Position numbers and translations under genes: made by a program. A DNA stretch of 64,000 nucleotides, taken from NCBI GenBank assembly GCA_907163375.1, contig CAJQUW010010404.1, forward strand, positions 62,001 to 126,000. Direction: 5' to 3'. This DNA comes from Prostheceraeus crozeri (lineage: Eukaryota > Platyhelminthes > Polycladida > Euryleptidae). Position 1 is the stretch's first letter; every line of letters starts with the position of its first letter. Below are positions 30,222-41,109 of this stretch, piece after piece. Under the pieces are notes generated by a model. That model did not search any database and was not told where the DNA came from. It saw only the letters and a program-made list of their open reading frames with translations.

Positions 30222-31740
30222 TATGGAAAGTGAAAATAAGGATTCGTTTCTAATTTACTTACCCAGCAATGCTTCTATGAATAAATTTCCCAATAATAAA
30301 CCATCGGACTATCGAGCAGAATTAAATCGTCCATTACTTCTAGAAGGTGAATGAGAAGTAGGTGTTTCCTGCATTTGTTATGATAGTAATATTCAGAATG
30401 TGAATGAATTGGAAGAAATGATATTGACTCCTCGTACCCATGATGGAATACCGATGAATTATGCATTCAAGTTTCCATACAATTTAACATCAATTGGAAA
30501 GTGGAATTATGAATGGAATCAGCTAGAATCAGATTATTATGGATCATCAGATGAAGATAGAATCATCAAGACATTCAATAGTGGCAATGCTTCTATTATG
30601 AAAAATAAGGGTCAGAAAGTTTATGAGTTTACTATCTATGAATTGCACGAGAGACACTTCTATTGTTTTCACTCTTTTACTAAAGGTCCTACATTGGGGT
30701 TGGATAATGAATTCCATCCACATGTCGGTTTTGGACACAGTCTGCATCTGACATCATTGGCTATTGCAGATGTTACAAAAATCTATTCAAACCGAATAAA
30801 CAAATTTCATTATAAATTCAAAATATGTGATGAAGATGTTGTAGAATGTGAAGAACGCATCATTTTGAAAAAGCGTGATGTCAAGCCTTTGACACTTATT
30901 GAGTTAGTAAAACGATGGAATGAGACTGTGGGTAAGAAGTATGGAGAGAAAGTCATGGCTCGGAAGGATAAGTTGGTTATTTAGAAATATAATGACAAAC
31001 TTGCAGTTTATTTCTCTCCAACCTTGCGTCATTTTGTAAGACATGCATCGGCTATTATTGCAAGCGGTTTGGTTTATGCTTCTCATGAATATCACACTAT
31101 AGCTGATTCAGTTAATGATGAATGGTGGGTGGACATCTATGGTGATCGCATCAAGAAAATTTACCAATGTTATCAAGAAACTAAAGTTAGTATCAATGCA
31201 ATGCCGCGTCTATACAATACAGTTGAAAACTTTATTCGTGTCAAAAATCCATACATACAACAGAAGTTGAAGCAAGTGTTGAAAAGTAGATATGATGCAA
31301 AGGCACATCAAATTTCGTTTTCAGTTAAAAATCAAAGTGCTGTTCTGAAGCTGGGTGATCACATTCAATGTCAATTGAGTAACATATTGAAAAACTCTTT
31401 GGCTTTTCATTGCTACAAGATAAGTTTGCTACTTCATACAATATTGCTGTACGAATACCAATGACACTTGATAAACATGAACAACATCTCTACATTCAAA
31501 GTGATCTGATTTCACCTATTTCTGTTGGTGAGAAAAAAATACATTTTACATAATTTCATTCATGATAAAGACGCTTCCTATGGAATCGTTGAAAAGATGT
31601 TTGAGCCTATTTTCTACCATCCTGTTATCAAGCAAACTATAGGATCTATTTCTATCAAAATTACAAATGGTTTACATGAGTGCATCCATGTGAAAGATAC
31701 TAAATCCCTCATAACTTTAGTGTTTCGGAAAACAAAGTAA
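30222..31740 (+). pseudogene. Candidate virion protein 2, WEVG family (about 500 aa, broken)
   Basis: Starts at ATG 30222 with FLIYLPSNASMNKFPNNK and LNRPLLLEGE, then a TGA at the position of the conserved Trp of the WEVG motif (about 30354). The frame resumes (30400-30984), passes a stop at about 30983, continues 31024-31464 and ends in 31525-31740. It shares the N-terminal domain with the preceding gene, so they are paralogues. The size fits a jelly-roll capsid protein, but no capsid signature can be proved by eye. Confidence 0.55.
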
Positions 31741-31955
31741 CGTCATGGTAAAATTTTATTGAAATAAAAAGATACATATGAAAAAGTGTTTTGAAGAAGT
31801 GTTGACAAAGTGGGAAAGTCTTTTCACAGATATAGTGCGAATGAAGTGACTGTAGGCATATATTCTCAAGAAAGTGCAATCTAAAGCGATACATAAAGCA
31901 ATAATGAATATCAACAAAAAACATCATCAAAATACTGATTTAAGAATGAATCTAT

Positions 31956-34900
31956 TTACACATCTCCTGAATGTGGTAGTGTGAGTTTAATTCTTTTGGG
32001 TGGTGATATGTTTGTGCCGGGATGTCCATGTGGAAGAGATATGTTATGTCCTATCCAACACCTCTTATCCTCCCACACTGAAAGTGCTCGCTTCCCAAAT
32101 GTATGAATTTTTACCTCATGTGTCTTTAATTTTAAGATGGTCATGTTGACAAACGTTATGTTCTTGTTTATGTAGGCCTTCTTTTAGACCCTATGTTTCA
32201 TATTTACAACAATCGATTTAGATATGCCTTTTGCGCGCTTAATACTGTCACTGGAGTCTTTTGGGTTCATAGAATACATTTTATGACGAAGAAGAATCAT
32301 TTCCTTAATCTCCTTGCCTGCCATTTCACCTTTAAAGCATCCTAATTTTGCTTTATTTTTAATAGAGTATAGTGGGTGATCTGTAGGATAATTTGATGTC
32401 TCAAAATATTTTTCCTACTTCATTGAAATTTAACTCTTTCTGAGCAGCGATACTTAAAAAGAAACTGTCGGTATCACCGCCCAGCAAACGCACGTCTTTA
32501 ATTAGAGGGGATGGTTTTAATATTCTGTAGAATAGTTGATACATTTCAAGCTTGGAATAATCTAACACAGCTTGTCCAAGGTAGATGGGCTTGCACAACT
32601 CTACTTCTGATTCTATCATTTTAACACCAACCAACTCATCATCTGTAATATCTCTATCAATAAAGAGAGGTGATGTCGCTAACTTTTGAAATTTATCATT
32701 ATGACTCACACGTTTATAGTCAATACGCTTTCTAACTTTCTCCATCGTCTTGCCAAAAAGACTATTATTCTTATATTTATAGAAATCCTTTTCAAACTTA
32801 TTTTCGGCTAGTGCACGTTTCTGGCTGTTACTATCAATGTAAGGTTTCAAAAAGGCCCTCTGGCTAAATTTGATAATGCGGTGAACTGTCTTTAAAATCA
32901 TCCCCATTTCTAGATAAAATTTCAAGATGGAAAAGTGGACTAGATAATTTTCTTTATCAAACTGAGTAAGCAAAAGTTTGCGACAAGGCTTATACTTGGG
33001 GTGTCCACTCCCTTCTAAATATTTTTGAAATTGTTTCATAAAGTCCGAAAACATATCTTCAGTCACTTCACCTGATTCGGGCGCAAGGGGAAAATCCACA
33101 GTTTCATTTTTAGTACTATTTGGATAGATAAGATCTACCTCAAAATAATATCCCCAATCACCATTATCTGGAATAGCTAGTATGTTTGAAGGGTTGGAGA
33201 AATGCTGAATTTCATTATCACCCAACCAGCCAAACTCAGAGTGAGGTAGAGGTCTGGACAGCGAACTACCATATAAATTATTCTGGTCATAGTACTTAAG
33301 ATGAATCTGATCATCTGCTATTTTTGATTTTATTTGATGCCTATTTACAAATGTAAGATTCCTCGTTCAAATAAATTATACATCTCTGGATCTTGCAAAA
33401 GATGGATGCTCTCTCCAGTCAGTTTAAAAGCAGACTGGAATGACATGGCTGGAAGACTGACAAAGTGGATAGGGTCTAATTTATCTTCTTCTAATGCCAC
33501 TCGTCGAAACGCCTGAAATACATCAGCCAGAAAAAATACATCTAATTTTAGATAGGCGGTCATATAATTGCTAATCGTTTGACAGTCTAATTTTATCCAT
33601 GCATCTTGAGCATGATTGCAATCTTCTACCTTGCATTCTACACCAGTCAAATCATTTTTAAATTTGCCTATTGATGGAAGAGAACTCTCACTACGTTTAG
33701 AAATGTTGTCAAAGTATGCATATGGAGACACTCCTTTGCGTGTGATGACTTCATCCGTCAAGTTACAAATTTTGAGTTAGTGGAAGAGACTTAAGATTTT
33801 GAACGAGATGCTAGTGATGAAGCCATGAATTGATAGGAATCTGAAAATTTTATATCAAAATAGACTGTCTTATTTTCTTTAGTTTTGTCAACTACTACTT
33901 TTGCTGTCATGGCCATGAACTTTTCTCTCGTTTGAGCTATTACACTTAACTTCCACTCTTCCATTTTTCCTAACCCCCTTTTATTATCATATGAATGTCA
34001 TAACCTTTGAAGTTATAAAAGATAACGGGTAGAGTACGCCGTTTCAGTCTCAGTGAAAAATTACATCTTGTACATAGCGCGTTTCTAAATTCACCAGTGA
34101 TGTGATCATGGTCGCACACTTTCTTGATTTTACCTTCATCAAACGTTTTATTACATTTTGGGCAGACTTTACAACTTTCAAATTTTACTTGATCATATGC
34201 TGACATATTCAATGATCTGCGTTGTAGTTCACTATCATATTTTTGCTGAAATTTGGTAGCGCTTTCGAGGAATTGTAGGAATTTATGTATACAATCCTCA
34301 CCTTGCCAGACGTGCATTTAATTATTTTTATTTTTGAAGTAATCACGCCATACCTCATAACATGATATGGCTGCCGCTTTATGAGTGCTATCATCAATAT
34401 GGCATTCGATGTCAGCATAGATGACACGAAGAGGACTTAATTCATCACCTTTCTCTCTATATGAAAACTCTTTATCTTTGGGCACGCATTCTATTTGCAG
34501 TTTACCTCGCTTACACCATTCATAATGTGTTTCAAATTTATATTTTGACCAGATGGGACGCATACAACGGTCACATATGAAATAATCTCCTCTTCTAGAT
34601 GTTAAGTGGGAATATAGTCGAGTCATTTTAGGAATACCAAAGCAATGCCAATTTTCACTATCATTTTGATATACTTGCAGGAGACTGACTACCCGATCAT
34701 AAGTTGATGAACGGTTTTTGTAGCGCACACCCTTAAGCCCCTGTTGCCAGATGTGAACAACTATTTTAATTTCATTTGGTTTTTCAAATTTCTCTATATC
34801 TTTAAACTTCATGTCTTCGCTATTGCAGTCATCAAACTTCAATTCATGCTCCCATTCATGATATTTGCTTCTACGGAAACGGTTGTTCTGTACATCATGA

Positions 34901-35196
34901 TAGTGGAGAATGGACAATACCGCATACTTAAAACACTGTGATTCACAATCAACAGAAATGACTGCATTCTTAGCGCTCAACCTTTTTGGAAGATTGAAGG
35001 AGCCTCGACCGCGGTAATTTTCTAATAGAGTAATTTCAAACTTGGCAGATTCTGTGCCATCAAAAATTAGACCACTATCACGCTCGTTAAATTTATGAAT
35101 ATTTGATTTTAATCCTTGGATGTGAAAATTTAACCATGCTACTTTATCGACTACCTCTGTAGCAGGAGAGGAGGGTACCGGTATGTAAAACACCAA
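31956..35196 (-). pseudogene. Protein-primed family B DNA polymerase (Polinton type), broken
   Basis: Collinear minus-strand pieces: N-terminal VDCESQCFKYAVLSILHY; exonuclease motif I VIYADIECHIDD; a zinc-binding VCPKCNKTF and CDHDHITGEFRNALCTRC insert; FKGYDIHMII; YLKLDVFFLADVFQ; HFVSLPAMSFQSAFKLT; palm motif B KNNSLFGKTMEKVRKR; motif C GGDTDSFFLS; and a C-terminal tail ending near 31956. Breaks occur at about 34318, 33970, 33770, 33345-33225, 32400 and 32180. This is the replicase that initiates from a terminal protein in Polintons and adenoviruses. The tail frame (VWEDKRCW) is part of PolB, not a separate gene. Confidence 0.9.
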
Positions 35197-35235
35197 CCTC
35201 TACTATTTCACCAGTATTAACGGCGTCATACGGGA

Positions 35236-35866
35236 GGTGATTTTTCACTTTCATGATTGGAAATAGGCTCTCCCTGCTTTTTTGAGACACTTTATTGAAA
35301 TTAAAAAATATGATCGTTAAAAACCCAACGTTTCGTCCGTCACGGACTTAATCATGGGCAACAAAGTCCAGCCATTAATACCATGAGTTTATATACATCT
35401 AGTGACAGCTCGTCAGTTCATGTTTCCGATTGAGTATCGGACCATACGATTTAATATACTTCGCTTCAGCGATCCTGGTAAGAACAGGGTCGTGCTGAAC
35501 ATCGTAGAAGCGTTTCAAATGGAGATAATAAGAGTGCCATCTCAGATCATATTGTCCAATTTCATAGTAATTTGACCCTTAGGTTAGAAGATTTTATTAT
35601 TGAGTTTATTAATCGCTTCAACGACCCTGTTCTTACCAGGATCGCTGAAGCGAACTGTATTAAATCGTATGGTCCGATACTCAATCGGAAACATGAACTG
35701 ACGAGCTGTCACTAGTTGTATATAAACTCATGGTATTAATGGCTGGACTTCGTTGCCCATGATTAAGTCCGTGACGGACGAAACGTTGGGTTTTTAACGA
35801 TCATATTTTTTAATTTCAATAAAGTGTCTCAAAAAAGCAGGGAGAGCCTATTTCTAATCATGAAAG
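35236..35866. repeat. Foldback element near the 5' end of PolB
   Basis: Arms of about 265 bp (35236-35505 and 35600-35866) are reverse complements. Each holds GTCCGTGACGGACGAAACGT and a CAATAAAGTG sequence pointing outward. The ACGAAACGTTGGGTTTT signature reminds me of Penelope-like terminal sequences, but no coding part is present. It lies between PolB and the zinc-finger gene. Confidence 0.8.
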
Positions 35867-35869
35867 TAT

Positions 35870-36464
35870 CATGAGAGCATCTATCAATGTTGAATTTTGA
35901 TGGAACCACTCCGGAAAATCAGCAATAGTTTCTGAGGATTCCATATGGTAATTTCTCACTACATTATTGAGTGATACTTCAGTTAGTCGAATAGAGGAGG
36001 TGTTGTTGCTATAACTGTCATTTGTGTGTGTGTGGTGAAGTCTGTGTGAAGATAATTCAAAACCTGTTTCAAAAGATTGGAAACAAAAGTCACAAGTAAA
36101 GGAGATATGTTGAATAGAATCATCCATACCTCGGGAGATTGATGATGGTTTGGGTCGACACACACGTTGTCTGATGTGTCGGGTGAGATCGCGCTTCCTC
36201 GTAAAAATGCCCACAATCAGCACATGTTTTGGATGCTTCGCGTGACTGCGCACTTGAGTTGGAACTGTCATCATCTAAAGGAGAAATCATTCTGTCATCT
36301 CTATTGAAGTCATAGTTTATTTTTACAACCTACCTTCACTCAACAGTTGTAAAGCTTCCTGGAGAAGGGAGCGCTTTGATGATGAAGTAGATGCCTGAAA
36401 TTGAGAAAGATGCTATTAACCTAAAGTTTAAGGGAGATGAGTGATGAAATCCTTAACTTACCAT
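35870..36464 (-). pseudogene. C2H2 zinc-finger protein, three exons, frameshifted
   Basis: Exon 1 ends with the ATG (36462-36464). Intron 1 is 36395-36461 (67 nt), exon 2 is 36334-36394, intron 2 is 36275-36333 (59 nt), both GT-AG. Exon 3 holds the zinc fingers: one starts KTCADCGHF and one reads FTCDFCFQSFETGFELSSHR (C-x2-C-x12-H-x4-H). A single indel between CADCG and RKRDLTRHIRQ breaks the first finger. TATA (ATATAAAAGG) is at 36631-36640. A DNA-binding regulator is the likely role. The start-codon-adjacent intron matches the famY gene at 16995. Confidence 0.65.
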
Positions 36465-36738
36465 TTCAACGAAATTAAGTCAAAATCTCATACTTTGATA
36501 GTCAGAATGTAGTAATTGACTCAAACCAAAATAGGATACGTCAGCAACGTTAGATTATATTTGAGTGGAGAAAAAGGCTCAATTAGTGTTAATATATCTC
36601 AAATATGGAATGAAATCTAGTCTATTTTTCCCTTTTATATACTCCCATACTCAACATTCATTGGCTATTCATTTTGATTGATTGCTTGCTTATACTTAAG
36701 GACTCAGAAATCAAGTTTATGGCATACATTTCAAAGTC

Positions 36739-37146
36739 ATGGATTCACCATCAACTCAATCACCAGTGTCTGCGTCAAGCATGCCAACTTGCCCACCCGC
36801 TCCCAAAAAGGCAACGGTGGCGAAGCAGAGAAGGCTGGATGATATTCCAAAGTTGGAATTACCAGATCTAACGGAGCAAGAAGAGTTAGAAATGATTTAT
36901 GTGCGATGGAAATACCTGATCTACAATCAGGAAGATGTAAAAACTGAAACTGACATTAACCTTCTTCATGATTTACGGAGATGGTACAGTCCATCATCCC
37001 AACCCCGGAATGAAGTGGAATGGAATTATATCCATGGTGTGTTGGTCGCGGTAGAGGAACGATTAAGGCAGTTGGTGTGCAACTGCAGTGGTTGTGAGAA
37101 TTCATGGGACAATGTGACTTCCGGGGAATTTTTGAATTTTTTGTAA
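36739..37146 (+). CDS. Hypothetical protein of element A, 135 aa
   Basis: Intact frame: MDSPSTQSPVSASSMPTCPP (Pro/Ser-rich N-terminus), a basic patch KKATVAKQRRL, then a predicted helical part (LTEQEELEMIYVRWKYLIYN, EVEWNYIHGVLVAVEERLRQ) and a final CNCSGC. It is divergent from the zinc-finger gene across a 275-bp gap carrying a TATA box for the latter. AATAAATG follows the stop. No family is recognised. Confidence 0.6.
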   Translation: MDSPSTQSPVSASSMPTCPPAPKKATVAKQRRLDDIPKLELPDLTEQEELEMIYVRWKYLIYNQEDVKTETDINLLHDLRRWYSPSSQPRNEVEWNYIHGVLVAVEERLRQLVCNCSGCENSWDNVTSGEFLNFL

Positions 37147-37382
37147 ATTTCTTAATAAATGTTTATTTGCTTCATGTGCCTGTTTTCACTTATTTCTGGG
37201 TAATGTAGCATGCATAATCATTAACATCATAGTGAAAATCTGATCATTTGGCAGCTCAGTATAAATCATACCAGTTGATGATAGATACAATCATTTTTTC
37301 CTAAGTACTACGTCTATCACTGAGGATAAATGATAAAGGGATTGAATATCAAAAACAGAAACATGTAGTTCTTTAGATTTAT

Positions 37383-37640
37383 TTACAATTGAAGCACATA
37401 TACTTTATGGCAAGGAAAGTCAAGCGGAAGAACCTTTGCGTCATGGTAGACTTTGTAGCACCTTGGACGTTTAGGGGCATCGGGCGCTCTTCTCACGCGC
37501 GTTGTTTTCGGCGTCCACTCTTCATCCATCCAGACAATTCTTACAGTCTTGCCTTTTTCTCAAGTCTCCTTCTGACCACACTTGTCTTCATCACACCACC
37601 CATTGACGATCACAAAATTACATGGTGTTTCTGAGTTCAT
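37383..37640 (-). pseudogene. Paralogue of 37808-38059 in inverted orientation
   Basis: The minus strand encodes PKTTRVRRAPDAPKRPRCYK as in its partner, with CDEDKCGQKET before it and an in-frame stop after that segment. The two copies are head to head, about 170 bp apart. The inverted match covers about 37383-37520 and 37960-38090, including the flank TTTATTTACAATTGAAGCAC. Confidence 0.55.
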
Positions 37641-37761
37641 CATCTTGGCGTGCTAGTTCGTATGATGTGAATAAGAGTGCTTCAATCTTCCAACTTACGT
37701 AGTCTTCATCTAAATTAGAATCATTCTGATTGGTTGTTGAGGAATTCATTGTTGAAAAACA

Positions 37762-37769
37762 TATAAAAG
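37762..37769 (+). promoter_or_regulatory. TATA box for gene 37808
   Basis: TATAAAAG lies about 40 bp before the ATG. A CCAAT-type GATTGG (37719-37724) lies about 40 bp further upstream. Confidence 0.55.
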
Positions 37770-37807
37770 TTCAGAAAATTGAAACACTTCTCATTCTCAT
37801 CTATCTC

Positions 37808-38059
37808 ATGATGGAAGGTACATCTCCCGCCTCAGAGATCTTCAACAAAATCTTTGGAGTGGTCGACGAGTTGGATGAAGAGTGCGATCAGAAGGAGACT
37901 TGTGATAAAGGCAAGATTGCGCAAGTTGTGTGTAGTAATGGTGATTTTACACCAAAAACAACGCGCGTGAGAAGAGCGCCCGATGCCCCAAAACGACCAA
38001 GGTGCTACAAAGTCTACAATGGCTTAAAGGTTATTACACTTGACTTTTCCTCGCTATAA
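37808..38059 (+). CDS. Small basic protein (83 aa), duplicated head to head
   Basis: Acidic first half (MMEGTSPASEIFNKIFGVVD, DELDEECDQKETC), then a basic stretch TRVRRAPDAPKRPRCYKVYN. The TATA box is about 40 bp upstream and AATAAA about 25 bp after the stop. Function unknown; the basic stretch could be a nuclear localisation or DNA contact segment. Confidence 0.55.
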   Translation: MMEGTSPASEIFNKIFGVVDELDEECDQKETCDKGKIAQVVCSNGDFTPKTTRVRRAPDAPKRPRCYKVYNGLKVITLDFSSL

Positions 38060-38394
38060 AGTATATGTGCTTCAATTGTAAATAAACCTACATACCACAT
38101 GTCTTTGTTTTGCAACGTATTTATCTAGAAATGGAAACAAATGGAGGAATTTAGATATGGAGTTAGTTAACACATATATTATCGGTCTACTTTTCTATCA
38201 AAAGAGATCCCACCATTAGAGAAGATAGAAAGTGATTTTGTATACGTGTGGCGTAAGAGTGACCTCTCATTTGATCCCTTCATCATTTAGCCGGAATGAT
38301 AGAGACAGTTCTTAAAAGAACTCACAGCTCATTCTCAGATGACGTTGGCAATGGAGAATATAAAAAGTAACCTATGGCAGATGGCTAAGACTCA

Positions 38395-38540
38395 ACCGAT
38401 TGGCGTTCAAAGTGCTGCGTTGAGAACTGTGTCAAATGCCCAACATGAGTTGCCCCAGAGGTTTCGGTCTAAAATATGACACACTCCCTTGCCACACTTA
38501 TCACTACGATATCATCCGCTGTCTCAAGAGAGATCGCCCA
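38395..38540. repeat. Noncoding block shared with element B
   Basis: Matches 58503-58640 in the same orientation (AACATGAGTTGCCCCAGAGG and ACACACTCCCTTGCCACACT). No shared reading frame. In A it follows the small acidic gene; in B it is subterminal. It may be a structural or regulatory element. Confidence 0.7.
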
Positions 38541-38708
38541 CCAACAGGAAGAATTATACCGAAATCCTCCTTAACATGCAACGTTTAAGTTGACTGATAG
38601 CAGATACAACTTTGTGATTTTATTTTTTATTTGTATGATAGATTCAGTCAGACCGAAGTCTGTCCAGAGCAAACCACGTGGAGGTACTATCATATTTTGC
38701 CCCATGGT

Positions 38709-38724
38709 GGTCTTTAAAAAGACT
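38709..38724 (-). terminator. Histone-type 3' stem-loop
   Basis: Minus strand AGTCTT-TTTA-AAGACC followed by ACC, 30 nt after the stop of the gene at 38754-39018. Five of six stem pairs form, with a 4-nt loop as in histone mRNAs. No AATAAA is seen in this interval. Confidence 0.6.
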
Positions 38725-38753
38725 ATTGGTTCGTTCTCGGGAAATGAATAGAC

Positions 38754-39018
38754 TTAGGTTTGGTCGATTCCGCTGAGAGAGACTTTTAATCTCTCTTTAT
38801 CAGCGGCATCGACCTCCTCTACTTCCATCCGACTGTCAAAGGGCGGAATATATCCCCACTCTGTTGAATCGTCATCATCGGTAACCGATGAGCCGATTCG
38901 AGCAAGATTGTTATAGACTCGCTGTCGCTCCTCCATCTCTAGAAACTCAATAAATAAATTTCTCGGTCTAAGCCGAGGCTTGTCAGGAGAGCTGACTGTC
39001 GTCTTAGGTGTTTTCATG
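38754..39018 (-). CDS. Small acidic protein of unknown function, element A copy
   Basis: The likely start is the ATG at 39016-39018 (MKTPKTTVSSPDK); an upstream Met in frame lies before the TATA region. About 87 aa with LARIGSSVTDDDDSTEWG and VEEVDAADKERL. Homologous to the broken copy at 2954-3226. TATATAAA is at about 39054-39061 on the minus strand. The transcript probably ends at the stem-loop 30 nt downstream. It lies directly downstream of the coiled-coil gene. Function unknown. Confidence 0.65.
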
Positions 39019-39170
39019 ATGGAGTATAGAATGAAAATGAAAGAGCGGCAATGGTTTATATACCCCTCTGATACAAGGACATGACTCAATTTTTCTAATT
39101 ATGTGATAGATTCAGACCGAAGTCTGTCCAGAGCAAACCACGAGGAGGTACTATCACTCTTGCTCCGTGT

Positions 39171-39186
39171 GGCTCTTAAAAGAGAC
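39171..39186 (-). terminator. Histone-type 3' stem-loop
   Basis: Minus strand GTCTCT-TTTA-AGAGCC followed by ACA, 30 nt after the spliced stop of the coiled-coil gene. GCAAGAG lies a few nt downstream, weakly like the purine-rich histone downstream element. Confidence 0.6.
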
Positions 39187-39215
39187 GTTTGGGGCGTTCT
39201 CGGGATCAAAAGATC

Positions 39216-40290
39216 CTACGACTGATGTAAAAACTCTGGAAGGAAGAGAATGGGAGATTGGATGCGGTAAGGAAATGATCATGTTGAAGTAACTTACTGG
39301 GAACTTTCTTCCGGACTTTTCGGACGACGAAGTCCTCAAGCTCGCCGATGATGTCCATGTTCATGTGGAGACATGGGACTCCGTCGTCCTCGTAGCATTG
39401 CTGCGTCCGATTGGGGTCAGTACTGATCGTTGGGGCGTCGCACACATTATTTTCGAAGAGGGGAAGATAGACTTCATACACTCTTCTTTTTCTACACTTC
39501 TCACGCTCATGCAATCGCCCTATTTCAGTCACCAACCTCTTGTTCACGCCCTTCACTTCCTCTGTTTCCTTCACCACGCTTCGCATCCGATCTATCTCAT
39601 CATCCTTCCTCAACAAATTCGCCTGCAGACTACTCACCAAACTTGCTTTCTTTATCAGCTCACTCCTTTCCACCATCCACTCTTTCTACTTCTGCCTCAT
39701 ACCTTCCAACTCTTCTCTCGTCACCTTATACCCTTCGGCCTTCGCAGTCAACTTCTCATTCCGCATCACTAATACTTTATTCTTCTCCTCAGCCGCCCTC
39801 AATCGATCTTTCATCCTCACATATTCATCCTTCGTGTTCCCTTCCTCCCTCCTAGGCGATGATGCCGCCAACGGCTTACCCACTTCCTTTCCTTCATCCT
39901 TCCCCTTCTCCTCAAGATCACCAATGTTCCCAAACAATTCCTCCAACACGTCATCCAAATCAACATCAATATCAGGCTTCTTGATATCCCCTCTCAACTC
40001 CACTTCTTCCTCACTCAAACCCTCATCAGTCGCCTTGGTTACACCTTTCTTCCCCACCGCACCCTCAATCGTTGCCACTGCCACTCTTTACCTCTTCCAT
40101 ATCTAACAAAGCTCCCTCAAACCACGACTTAAACCCCTGCATAGTAATATTGCCACTAGGGCACTGGCTATGGTTCCTAATGAACTCTACATCACTCCCA
40201 TCCTAACATACTACCCTATGATGCACACACACCCTCAACATTATTTTCCTCACATGCTCTCCCACCGTCCCCTCTTAGATGTGCTTTTTT
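39216..40290 (-). pseudogene. Coiled-coil nuclear-type protein, element A copy (spliced, broken)
   Basis: The conserved N-terminal region (HVRK...VCVHHRVVC, SQCPSGNI) is at about 40240-40120 with a stop. An acidic linker follows (DLDDVLEELFGNIGDLEEKG), then AASSPRRE and a long heptad-rich helix (RMKDRLRAAEEKNKVLVMRN, ELIKKASLVSSLQANLLRKD). The C-terminal domain has YEVYLPLFENNVCDAPT, CYEDDGVPCLHM and LEDFVVRKVRKK. Intron 39236-39297 (62 nt, GT-AG) leads to a 20-nt last exon ending at TAG 39216. There is a stop near 39685. The element B homologue is at 56447-57480. It resembles no family I know; a scaffold or regulator is possible. Confidence 0.6.
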
Positions 40291-40494
40291 GAGCTCTCTG
40301 CCTCTGGCAATGCGGCCACAGCTACACTTGCTGATGAGCATTCGTGCATTGATCATTTTAGTCATAGTGACGATTCTGTAAAGATAGAATAAAAATTTGC
40401 AAGTGTTTACAGGATACTACTTGCTGATATGCATCAAAAGACTAAGTCCAAAAACATTTGATAGCAGTTGTCTAGGCGTTAGGCTCTTGAATCC

Positions 40495-40650
40495 GTTACA
40501 GGCATTACTCAGAGGGGATGTTATCCTAGCTCTAAGGCCTCGACCCACAAATCCAACCTCGGGCGGACATAGCGTGCGTCATGTCACTGTGTTGGCATCC
40601 GGGCCCCGATATTGACATGAAAGCCGGTGGAGTTATTTACAAGAGGAAGC
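40495..40650. repeat. Conserved noncoding block (A copy)
   Basis: Matches 58250-58410 (B) directly and 2340-2530 (C) inverted: AAGGCCTCGACCCACAAATC, GCGTGCGTCATGTCACTGTG, GGAGTTATTTACAAGAGGA. It is one of the best conserved noncoding stretches of the family. Confidence 0.75.
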
Positions 40651-41109
40651 GTCCCAAGTCGCAGAGACTCATAAACGACTGCTTTTTATTCAAAAATTTT
40701 ATTCATCATCATTAAATACGAATCTAAATTTTTCAGTATTTTAGTACTACTTATAAAACGTTTATCAGTAGTCTGTCAACTACAAAAAATCATGAGCTGT
40801 CAAATGTTTTTTGAATCAAGTCTAAAGGACTTGTAGAAGCAAAGTTATAGCCGTTTGAAGATTTCGGCCTACTATCATCAAATGGTCAGTCATACTATGG
40901 TGACTAACCTATTAGTCTGACTTCTTGGCTGATATCAGCAATGAAAAGTCAGAAGTCCGATATCGGACCTCAAGAGAAACGACTTACCTGTAGTCAGTTT
41001 CTCAACTTAGAGAGATTCCTCTCCCGAACTCGTACTTATATATACTTATATATCCTGTGAACATGCAATCGATAAGGGGGGCTAGACATTGGTTATCCAA
41101 AATTTGTGA

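Larger units (their letters stand above)
38638..39215 (-). repeat. Direct repeat around the small acidic gene
   Basis: Bases 38638-38750 and 39105-39215 share ACCGAAGTCTGTCCAGAGCA, GGAGGTACTATCA, the stem-loop and GTTCTCGGGA. Each is a 3' gene end, which suggests unequal duplication of the terminator region. Confidence 0.65.

Noticed and set aside
31956-32144. Conserved 62-aa frame after PolB (also 52973-53161)
   Set aside because: It matches in A and B and looked like a small gene, but it lies in the expected place of the PolB C-terminal tail (WEDKRCW). In A it is in frame after a single stop and in B after a one-base shift, so I treat it as part of PolB.
39365-40106. Long plus-strand frames opposite the coiled-coil gene (also 57028-57408)
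   Set aside because: They are antisense shadows of the Lys/Glu-rich coiled-coil frames. Homology between A and B follows the minus-strand protein.
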